Positions 6,811 through 13,802 of a stretch of DNA of 64,000 nucleotides are shown in pieces. The DNA comes from CAXXHQ01 sp963665265 (GTDB lineage: Bacteria; Planctomycetota; Planctomycetia; Pirellulales; Thermoguttaceae): the NCBI GenBank assembly GCA_963665265.2, contig OY762224.2, forward strand, positions 3,720,001-3,784,000, written 5' to 3'. A program made the position numbers and the translations under genes. How positions within the stretch are numbered: the first letter of the stretch is position 1; each line of letters begins with the position of its first letter. The notes under the pieces were generated by a model. That model did no database searches. It was not told the origin of the DNA and saw only the letters and a program-made list of their open reading frames with translations.

Positions 6811-8829
6811 TTATTTTTGGGGCGAGAGGAAATCGCGGTTGGGCATTTTTTTGCCTTTGGCGAGGCCGGCGCGGTAATCGTCGATCCATTTATCAATTTG
6901 GGCGGCGAGAGGGAAATTTCTCTGCTCACGGGCGATTTGCATGGCGGAGGAGGCCGTGCGAATCACTTCTTCAGAGCGTTCAAGACCGGCGTAGGTCATG
7001 GCCAAGAGACTTAAGACTTTAAGGTCGTTCGGGCGACAGTCGCGGGCTTTCTCGAAATAGGCGACGGCGTCGGCGGATTGACCAGCTTTGTTGCATGTAA
7101 TGCCGAGACCGACCCAGGCGGCCACGTAGTCGGGCTGCAAATCGAGGGCTTTTTTGTATTGACGCCGGGCCTTCTCGAATTGGCCGAGCGAGCCGTAGGC
7201 GTCGCCGAGGCAGAGATTTACTTGGGCCGACGGTTTTTCCAAGAGCTCCAAGCCCTTTTCGTACATTTCGGCGGCTTCGGCGAATTGCTTATTCACGTAG
7301 TAGGCATTGCCGAGATTGACGTGGGCGTTGGCGTATTTCGGTTGGAGTCGGACCGCTTCTCGAAGTTCGACGATGGCCTTGTCAATTTGTTTGGTTTGTG
7401 CGTAGGCGACGCCGAGGTTTTGGTGCGCGTTTCCGTAGTCGGGTTTTAAGCGGAGCGCGCGTTGATAGATGGGAATGGCGTCGGCCGGTCGATTTTGGGC
7501 CATATCGTTGGCGAGATTATTGAGGGCCATCCAACAATCGGGATTCGCTTCGAGCGCCGTGACGTTCCAGGAGACGGAATCGTGATAGGGGATCGCGCGG
7601 TTATACGCCAACACGGCGAGGAAGAGTACGGAGGCGAAGGCGGCGGCGTCAAGCCAGAATTTCATTTGCGGGGCGGAGCGCGTTCGTAGCAAGTTCAATC
7701 CAGAGGCGGCGAGGGCGACGACGGCGATGAGGCCAAGGTGTTGGTAACGGTCGGCGACGAGCGAGTATCGCCAAAATCCGACGTCGACGAAACCGAGGGC
7801 CGGGACGAGGGCGATGAGGAAAAAAGACCAGGCGAAGAAGAAGGGGCGAATGGTTTTATTGCAGCGGATTTGCAGGACAAAAAGCACAAGGGAAACAAGG
7901 ACGGCCGCAAGGGTCGGCAAATACCACAGGACATTATTGACGTTTATTTTGGCGGTCGGATAGACGAGAGCCAAGTTGAACGGCAAAAACGCTTTGTAGA
8001 GATAGAACCAGACGGCGTAGCCGGCCGTTGCGAATCGTTCGGCAAGACCTGCCTCGCGGAAGGAAATTTCGTTACCGTGTTTTTGAAACCAAACGTTGAC
8101 GGCTCCGAGTGCGACGGCGACGGCAAGGTACGGAATGATTCGTAGAAAATCGGAGCGACGAAGCGGGCGGAGCCAATAGATCGTCAGCAAGAGAATAAAC
8201 GGAAAGGAGACGGCCGAGCCTTTGCCGAGCATGGCGAGAATAAAGCAAACCAAGCTTAAACCGTACCAAAGGGCGTTCCTCCCCATTGATTGAGGAACTT
8301 GTCCCGGCAATTCGAAACGCAAGCAGCAAAGAACCGACAGTTCCATGAAGAGCATGGCGACGAGGTTTTTGCGGGAAGCAATCCAGGCGACCGATTCGAC
8401 GTTTACCGGATGGACGGCGAAGAGGAGGGCGGCAAGGTACGAGCCGGGAACCTTCAATTTTCGCAGAATCAGCCAGAGCAGAAGCGATTCGACGACGTGG
8501 AGGAGGATATTCGTGACATGGTATCCGGCCGCGTTTCCATGCCAAAGTCGCCACTCGAGCCAGAGGGTGGTGTTGGTCGCAGGCCAGTAATCGACGCATT
8601 TGGTCGAGAACCAGATATCGTAAAGCCCGTCGGGGGCTTGGATGTAGGGCGAATCGGTGAGGAGGACGTCGTCGTCGAGGACGAATCCGCCCTGAAAAAC
8701 GGGAAGATAGGCGGCGAGAGTCACAAGGACGAGGAGGAGCACGCCGAGGCCGAGCAAGATTTTTCGGTCAAAATCGTTTGGAGCGGGTTGATTTTCGATT
8801 TTTGGGGGCTTTGCGGCAGATCGTGGCAT
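6811..8829 (-). CDS. Membrane GT-C-like protein with C-terminal TPR repeats (TMTC-like), copy 2
   Basis: This 672-residue paralogue of the 1505-3643 gene has the same layout: several membrane segments with GGFVLDDDVLLT in the first loop and HPVNVESVAWIASRKNLVA in the next conserved block, then about seven TPR units ending KARDCRPNDLKVLSLLAMTYAG. The TPR half differs strongly from copy 1, which would give a different protein-binding surface. I placed the start at ATG 8829 (MPRSAAKPPK); the frame is open 31 codons further to 8922, but that stretch (Cys/Trp/Pro-rich) does not look like a membrane-protein N-terminus and copy 1 also starts at MPR. It is presumably an envelope glycosyltransferase acting on periplasmic-side acceptors, inferred only. 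Confidence 0.75.
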   Translation of the reverse strand: MPRSAAKPPKIENQPAPNDFDRKILLGLGVLLLVLVTLAAYLPVFQGGFVLDDDVLLTDSPYIQAPDGLYDIWFSTKCVDYWPATNTTLWLEWRLWHGNAAGYHVTNILLHVVESLLLWLILRKLKVPGSYLAALLFAVHPVNVESVAWIASRKNLVAMLFMELSVLCCLRFELPGQVPQSMGRNALWYGLSLVCFILAMLGKGSAVSFPFILLLTIYWLRPLRRSDFLRIIPYLAVAVALGAVNVWFQKHGNEISFREAGLAERFATAGYAVWFYLYKAFLPFNLALVYPTAKINVNNVLWYLPTLAAVLVSLVLFVLQIRCNKTIRPFFFAWSFFLIALVPALGFVDVGFWRYSLVADRYQHLGLIAVVALAASGLNLLRTRSAPQMKFWLDAAAFASVLFLAVLAYNRAIPYHDSVSWNVTALEANPDCWMALNNLANDMAQNRPADAIPIYQRALRLKPDYGNAHQNLGVAYAQTKQIDKAIVELREAVRLQPKYANAHVNLGNAYYVNKQFAEAAEMYEKGLELLEKPSAQVNLCLGDAYGSLGQFEKARRQYKKALDLQPDYVAAWVGLGITCNKAGQSADAVAYFEKARDCRPNDLKVLSLLAMTYAGLERSEEVIRTASSAMQIAREQRNFPLAAQIDKWIDDYRAGLAKGKKMPNRDFLSPQK
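8083..8462. repeat. Tract nearly identical to 2951-3330 (gene-conversion-like)
   Basis: By eye only about ten differences separate 8083-8462 from 2951-3330 (offset 5132) across 380 bases, about 97 percent identity. The flanking parts of the two genes are much more diverged. Both tracts encode the same stretch of membrane segments. Confidence 0.8.
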
Positions 8830-9211
8830 ATTCGTCCAAGCATGAGGACCGCAGAGCGGCCAAGAAGGGCAAGCGGGCTGTAACTTCTTATTTAGTATAT
8901 CGTTACGGAGGCGGCGATGCAAATAGCGATTTCATCGTGAAGGAACAGGAAACCGGAGCAAGGTTTGACCGGGAATTGACGCGCATGCCTGCGGCATTTC
9001 GGCTCAACGACCAGCCAGAAAGTTCCGTTCCTCTCTCGCCCTAACCAAACGGAAACAAAACTCAGGCGAATCGCTAACGGCGGCTTCATTTTTCTTTAGC
9101 GCGGAGGACCTATCGTTATTTCTGGCGCGATCAGTCGCGTCACGGCGTTTGCGCACGGTTGGTGCGAATAAGCTCCGTCCCGCCTTTCGAAATAACAGGA
9201 AAAGAAAAACG
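8830..9211. other. Divergent intergenic region with one dispersed repeat
   Basis: The 380-base gap lies between the second TPR gene (minus) and the DUF1559 gene (plus). It holds one copy of the CTTCGG-family repeat in degenerate form at 8980-9007 (CGCATGCCTGCGGCATTTCG then GCTCAAC). No further gene is credible. Confidence 0.5.
8980..9007 (+). repeat. CTTCGG-family dispersed repeat, degenerate copy
   Basis: GCGCATGCCTGCGGCATTTC followed by GGCTCAAC matches the family core GCATGCCTTCGGGATTGCGG + CTAAAC with a few changes. The GCATGCC...GGCAT arms remain complementary. Confidence 0.6.
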
Positions 9212-10315
9212 ATGGAACGTCGTACGAGAAACGCGACGAAGAGCGGCTTCACGCTTGTGGAGCTTCTGGTTGTGATCGCCATTATCGGGATATTGATCGC
9301 TTTATTATTGCCGGCGATTCAATCGGCACGCGAGGCCGCTCGCCGAATGCAATGTTCAAACAATTTGCGGCAGATTGGTTTAGCGCTGCAAAATTATCTA
9401 TTGGAAAAAAAGAGCTTTCCTGCAGGAGCGGTGACCCATAGCGTGACGGTCGGCTCTCTCGCCCCTTACACGGACACGGAGACAAACACCACCAGCCAGG
9501 ATATTTGGCTTGAAGCAGGGAAAAACGTCACAACCTCCAATAATCCGTGGCGCGGGCAAAGCTGGATGGTGGAAACGCTTCCGTTTATTGAATTAGGGGC
9601 GATCTACTCACGTTGGGACTTCAAAAAGAGCGTTTTACAAAACGCAGAAGTGGCTAAGCAGGATATTGCCGGATTCTATTGTCCGACGCGGCGAGTCGGC
9701 GTCCGCCCGATTGATAAGTTGATCATGTTTCAACAATGGGAGAGCGGCGGAACGGACTACGGCGGATGCGCGGGGGCGGTAAACTTAGCGGACAACGTGA
9801 CGACCTCGACCGGCGCTCATGCACTTTGCGGTCCGGCCTATATGAATCAGATGGCGGGCGAAGGTTCGACGGAACGAGCGCTTCGCGGCTACTCGAACGC
9901 GATCGGAATTTTCTATCCGACGTCTACCGGCAAAGGTTGCCCGCTCAAGGATATTCGCGACGGGGTGTCGCATACGGTTGCCGTCGGAGAAATGCAGCGT
10001 TTGAACCCCAAACGCGGTTCGATCGCTTCGATTAGCGACCTAAACGTGAGCAGCAAGACGAGCAACGACGGTTGGGCGGTCGGCGGAATGAGCACCCTCT
10101 TCTGCACCGCCGTGCTTGGCACCGGAACGGACAAAGGCCAACCTGGCGGGATCAACAACAACTTTTTCGAATCGGGCGGCAGCGAACATCCGAACGGAGC
10201 GAACTTTGCGATGGGCGACGGATCAACGAAGTTCATCAGCGAGGACATAGACTCGGGGGTGTGGTTTTACATGGGCGCCCGGGCCGACGGCCAGATCATT
10301 CAAATTCCGGACTAA
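9212..10315 (+). CDS. DUF1559 family protein (type II pseudopilin-like, planctomycete)
   Basis: The 367-residue protein begins with a prepilin-like leader, MERRTRNATKSGFTLVELLV, continuing into VIAIIGILIALLLPAIQSAR, the N-methylation motif and hydrophobic helix of type IV pilin and type II secretion pseudopilins. The rest is the large extracellular DUF1559 domain, closing with H-P-N-G-A-N-F-A-M-G-D-G, the H-x9-DG signature of the planctomycete family. ATG at 9212 was preferred over an upstream TTG because it places the prepilin cleavage Gly-Phe at residues 12/13 and has an AGGAAAAG ribosome binding site. The family is hugely expanded in planctomycetes; exact function is unknown. It heads a cluster with a lipoprotein and a PEP-CTERM protein. 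Confidence 0.9.
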   Translation: MERRTRNATKSGFTLVELLVVIAIIGILIALLLPAIQSAREAARRMQCSNNLRQIGLALQNYLLEKKSFPAGAVTHSVTVGSLAPYTDTETNTTSQDIWLEAGKNVTTSNNPWRGQSWMVETLPFIELGAIYSRWDFKKSVLQNAEVAKQDIAGFYCPTRRVGVRPIDKLIMFQQWESGGTDYGGCAGAVNLADNVTTSTGAHALCGPAYMNQMAGEGSTERALRGYSNAIGIFYPTSTGKGCPLKDIRDGVSHTVAVGEMQRLNPKRGSIASISDLNVSSKTSNDGWAVGGMSTLFCTAVLGTGTDKGQPGGINNNFFESGGSEHPNGANFAMGDGSTKFISEDIDSGVWFYMGARADGQIIQIPD

Positions 10316-10368
10316 CCAGCCAAAAGGAAGAAGGATGAAGGGCGCAGCAGTTTTTTTTCGAGAATGAC

Positions 10369-10396
10369 TCGCACGCCTTCGGCATTGCGGCAAAAC
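10369..10396 (+). repeat. CTTCGG-family dispersed repeat in a 5' leader
   Basis: TCGCACGCCTTCGGCATTGC followed by GGCAAAAC lies only 5 bases before the lipoprotein start, so it would be part of that gene's leader. It can fold as GCC-UUCG-GC. Confidence 0.7.
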
Positions 10397-10401
10397 GGAA
10401 C

Positions 10402-10794
10402 ATGATGAAAAACATTAGGAATTTGATTGGCGTTGGATTGGTATTGTTTTCAATGGCGGGATGCGGAAGTCCGACTCGGCCGGCGTTAGGAACAGTTCAT
10501 GGGCGAGTGACGATGGACGGAAAACCGCTGAAAGAAGCGGGAGTCGCGTTTCGCCCGTTGGCGAAAGACGGCCGAGAGTCCATCGGAATCACCGACGACA
10601 ACGGCGAATACATGCTGATCTACTTGCGTGATATCCAAGGCGCGGCGGTCGGCATGCATCAAGTGCGGATTACGACTGCGCTAAACGGCAGAGCGGAGAC
10701 GGTTCCGGCTTGCTACAACGCAAAGAGCGAATTGCAAAAAGAAGTGAAACGGGGCGATAACGAAATCAGCTTCGAACTTAAGTCAAAAAAGTGA
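10402..10794 (+). CDS. Small lipoprotein with a carboxypeptidase-regulatory-like domain
   Basis: The 130-residue product has a lipoprotein signal (MMKNIRNLIGVGLVLFSMAG, then Cys as the lipidation site). The mature part begins with a spacer and then GTVHGRVTMDGKPLKEAGVA, the beta-sandwich opening of the transthyretin/carboxypeptidase-regulatory-like fold, followed by GITDDNGEYML. Such lipoproteins commonly sit directly downstream of DUF1559 genes in planctomycetes, and here the gap is 86 bases. A role at the outer face of a membrane or in the wall is likely, but the ligand is unknown. ATG at 10405 is an alternative start one codon in. Confidence 0.8.
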   Translation: MMKNIRNLIGVGLVLFSMAGCGSPTRPALGTVHGRVTMDGKPLKEAGVAFRPLAKDGRESIGITDDNGEYMLIYLRDIQGAAVGMHQVRITTALNGRAETVPACYNAKSELQKEVKRGDNEISFELKSKK

Positions 10795-10880
10795 ACGAGC
10801 GGAGCAGGGGACGAAACGAACAATTCGGCTAAGAGAACGAAAAAAGAATCGAGAGCGATATCTTAACCAAGGAGACTCAT

Positions 10881-13619
10881 ATGATTTTCAATCGCATGCA
10901 GCGGAGGAAAGCGCTAATCGCCGTCGTGACGACGGTAATCGCAATCGGCGCGCAATCGGGCGCGTTCGGCGCGGTCCTGTTGGACTACTGGAACTTTAAT
11001 AACAGCACGACGGGAGCGAACGGCGACCTTGGTGCGTTGAACTCTACCGGAACGGTCGAAGTTTACGACTCGGCGACGAAACGCTTGAACGTCGCGACGG
11101 ACGGAGTTTACGCGGCGACTTCGTACATTAACTTAAGCAATTTAGTCGGAACCAACGGCGGAACAAGCGCCGGAAACTGGGGCACTTTCGGCGGCTCATT
11201 GCTGAACGTCACCGGAACGACCGCGAGCGTCGGCGGCGCGCTGTCGCTAACCGGTTCGAGCAACAACAATCACTATTTTGATATCGTTACCTCGACGCTC
11301 GGTTATCAAGATTTGACGGTGACTTACGACAGCCGAAACACGAGCTCCGGCTTTAAACAGCAAACATGGCAATACTCGATTGACGGCGTGAACTTCATCG
11401 ATACGGGAATCTCGATTTCAAGCCTTTCAACGACCTTCGCCACTCAAACGGTCGATCTTTCCTCGATTTCGGCGTTGGCGAATCAAACGACGGTTTACCT
11501 TCGGGTAATTGTGAGCGGAGCCTCGACGACGAGCGCAGCGAATAGCGGCAACAATCGATTCGACAATATTCAAGTGAACGCAATGGACTTGGGCGCAGCG
11601 TCTTTAACGTGGAGCCCGACGTCGGGATCGACCGCCTGGAACGCCACGGACGCAAACTGGACAATGAGCGGTTCGGCGGCGGTATTCGCGGCAAACTCGA
11701 ACGTGAGCTTCGGCGGAACCGGCGGAACGGTCGTAATCGACCCTGCGGGAGTCGCGCCGGCCTATGTGAAAGTGACGAACGGAAGCGGAACCTACACGTT
11801 CGCCGGGGGCTCGATCAACGACAGCGTTTCGGGAACGGCGACGACTTTGACGAAAAGCGGTTCAGGAACGCTGATTCTCGCCTCGGCGAATAATTTCTCC
11901 GGCGGATTGAAATTACAAGGCGGCGTCGTGGCGGCAGGCGATGCGGCCAACTTGGGGACGGGCGACCTCACTTTCCTCGGCGGAACGTTCAAAGCCCTCG
12001 GCTCAATGTCGTTGTCCGTCAGCCAAGCTATGAAAGTGTCGAACGGCGGAACCGTCGATACGAACGGATACGACGTCACGGTGACCGGTTATCTCTCGGG
12101 GAACGGCTTAACGAAAGTCGGATCGGGAACGCTGAATTTTATCGCCGGAGAAGGAAACATTTACTATCAAGGCGCAATGAACGTCAACGGCGGGACTGTC
12201 GCATTAAGCGGGGTGAACGCCACGGGCTTCTCGGCGGCGGGAAACGCCACGATTAACGTGAATGCCGGCGGCACGCTGTTGGTGAACAATATTAAATTGG
12301 GAAGCGCCCAGAGCGCGGCCTCGATTCCGTACATTGATCTGTTCAACGGCGGGGCGCTGTCGGGCGCCGGGACGGCGACAGTTTCGGGAACGACGCACGT
12401 CGCGGTCGTATCGGCGGGAGTCGGTTCGGCGGCGAACGTCGTGACGCTCAAGGCGGAAGGCGTCACGGATACGCTAATTATCGAAAACTCGATTCAACAG
12501 TATCAGAGCTCCAACGATTACACGAAAAACTGCAACGCGGTTATCAATATCGAAGGTTCCGGCCGAGTCATATTGCAATCGGGCGGCATTTCGAGCAACC
12601 ACACGTACAGCGGCGACTGGAACGTGAAGAGCGGCGTCTTGCAGGTCGGAGCCGGCGGCACTGATACGAATTTATATCCGAGCGGCAGCGCGGCCGGACC
12701 TTACGGTCAGGCGTTGAACGCGTTGGGCTTCAAAACCACTTCCTCGGGGACCGCCGATCCGGACTTACCCGACACGATCACGGTCTCGGGCGGCGTTTTA
12801 GCCATCGCCGTCGATCAAGTGAATACGAATCCGAATAATACCGGAACGGCGGCAAACGTCACGCCGGAATACATTCGCAACGGAATCGTGTTGAACGGCG
12901 GAGCGATCGCCGCGACCGGCTCGGAGGTCTTGTATGACTCGAATCCGGACAATGCGCAAAGCACTCCGTCGGGAACGAACGTGACTGCGAAGTTCGGCGG
13001 CGATTTTACGATCGGCGCAGGCTCGTCAAAAGTCTTGCTTTACAATCCGGTGGTTCAAGACGGCGTGGCCGGTTTTGAAGCGAGTTCGAGAAACGTGGCT
13101 TTGGTTGCCGGTTCGAGAACGTTGGCGAACGCCAGTCCGGGGTTCGCGGCCGGAAGCGTTATTAGCAACAAAGTGACGTGGATCGGTAATTTAACCGTCG
13201 ATCCCGGTCAATATACGGGCGGCGTGTTTGAAATCAATCGGACCGGCGGCACGACGTCGGTCGCGAAGGGCGCCTCGCTAACGATTTTGGCGAACGCGAC
13301 GGTTGACGTGAAAGGTTCGGTCGACGTTTTTTCAGACGGAACGAATTCGGTGGACGTGACGAACAACGGCACGCTGAACGTGCTCGAGGGATCGCACCAA
13401 ATGAATAGCATCGTCGGAAGCGGCGACGTCACGGTCACGGGCGCCGAGACGACGTTGGTCGTCGGAACGCTCGTCTGCGACTCGCTGACGTTGGGCGGAT
13501 CGACCGGCGCGGCGGCAAGCGTAGCCTCTGTTCCGGAGCCTTCGACGTTCGTTCTGGCCTTGGCGACAATCGCGGCATCGGTCGCGGTTCGTCGAAAGAC
13601 GCGCACGCCTTCGGCATAA
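10881..13619 (+). CDS. PEP-CTERM protein with autotransporter-type beta-strand repeats
   Basis: The 912-residue exported protein has a signal peptide (1-31, cleavage near AFG), then a jelly-roll-like region (about 35-235), then many Gly/Thr/Asn-rich repeats of the L-x-K-x-G-x-G-T-L-x-L and G-G-x-L-x-V type that form parallel beta helices in autotransporter-associated domains. The C-terminus carries VPEPSTFVLALATIAAS, a hydrophobic segment and VRRK, the sorting signal processed by exosortase/archaeosortase systems (PEP-CTERM). A strong AAGGAG ribosome binding site precedes ATG 10881. The last residues TRTPSA and the stop are encoded inside a dispersed CTTCGG-family repeat, so the tail after the sorting signal is repeat-derived. 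It is probably a large surface or matrix protein. Confidence 0.88.
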   Translation: MIFNRMQRRKALIAVVTTVIAIGAQSGAFGAVLLDYWNFNNSTTGANGDLGALNSTGTVEVYDSATKRLNVATDGVYAATSYINLSNLVGTNGGTSAGNWGTFGGSLLNVTGTTASVGGALSLTGSSNNNHYFDIVTSTLGYQDLTVTYDSRNTSSGFKQQTWQYSIDGVNFIDTGISISSLSTTFATQTVDLSSISALANQTTVYLRVIVSGASTTSAANSGNNRFDNIQVNAMDLGAASLTWSPTSGSTAWNATDANWTMSGSAAVFAANSNVSFGGTGGTVVIDPAGVAPAYVKVTNGSGTYTFAGGSINDSVSGTATTLTKSGSGTLILASANNFSGGLKLQGGVVAAGDAANLGTGDLTFLGGTFKALGSMSLSVSQAMKVSNGGTVDTNGYDVTVTGYLSGNGLTKVGSGTLNFIAGEGNIYYQGAMNVNGGTVALSGVNATGFSAAGNATINVNAGGTLLVNNIKLGSAQSAASIPYIDLFNGGALSGAGTATVSGTTHVAVVSAGVGSAANVVTLKAEGVTDTLIIENSIQQYQSSNDYTKNCNAVINIEGSGRVILQSGGISSNHTYSGDWNVKSGVLQVGAGGTDTNLYPSGSAAGPYGQALNALGFKTTSSGTADPDLPDTITVSGGVLAIAVDQVNTNPNNTGTAANVTPEYIRNGIVLNGGAIAATGSEVLYDSNPDNAQSTPSGTNVTAKFGGDFTIGAGSSKVLLYNPVVQDGVAGFEASSRNVALVAGSRTLANASPGFAAGSVISNKVTWIGNLTVDPGQYTGGVFEINRTGGTTSVAKGASLTILANATVDVKGSVDVFSDGTNSVDVTNNGTLNVLEGSHQMNSIVGSGDVTVTGAETTLVVGTLVCDSLTLGGSTGAAASVASVPEPSTFVLALATIAASVAVRRKTRTPSA

Positions 13620-13746
13620 CGACTAAACAGCAGACTCGCATGCTTTCCGCATTGCGGCTAACAAAAAAAAGCGGCCCGGGATTAGAAACCTGGGCCGCTA
13701 TTTTGCATAGCGAAAGACGCGCATCCATTCGGGATTGCCGCTAAAC
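13593..13746 (+). repeat. Three CTTCGG-family repeat copies around a terminator
   Basis: Copies lie at about 13593-13628 (inside the end of the PEP-CTERM gene), 13635-13662 and 13708-13746. The first and third share the run GAAAGACGCGCA before the hairpin core and CTAAAC after it. The third is followed by a GACAGACAGAAATGTC / GACAGACAGGAATGTC pair at about 13754-13796. Confidence 0.75.
13663..13705. terminator. Bidirectional terminator between convergent genes
   Basis: AGCGGCCCGGG (13670-13680) pairs with CCTGGGCCGCT (13689-13699) around ATTAGAAA, with one weak pair near the loop. An A8 run precedes the stem and ATTTTG follows it, so it can end transcription from the PEP-CTERM gene (plus) and from clpB (minus). 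Confidence 0.8.
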
Positions 13747-13802
13747 TGCGCAATGAGACAGACAGAAATGTCCGTATCAGGACAGACAGGAATGTCGTCC
13801 GC

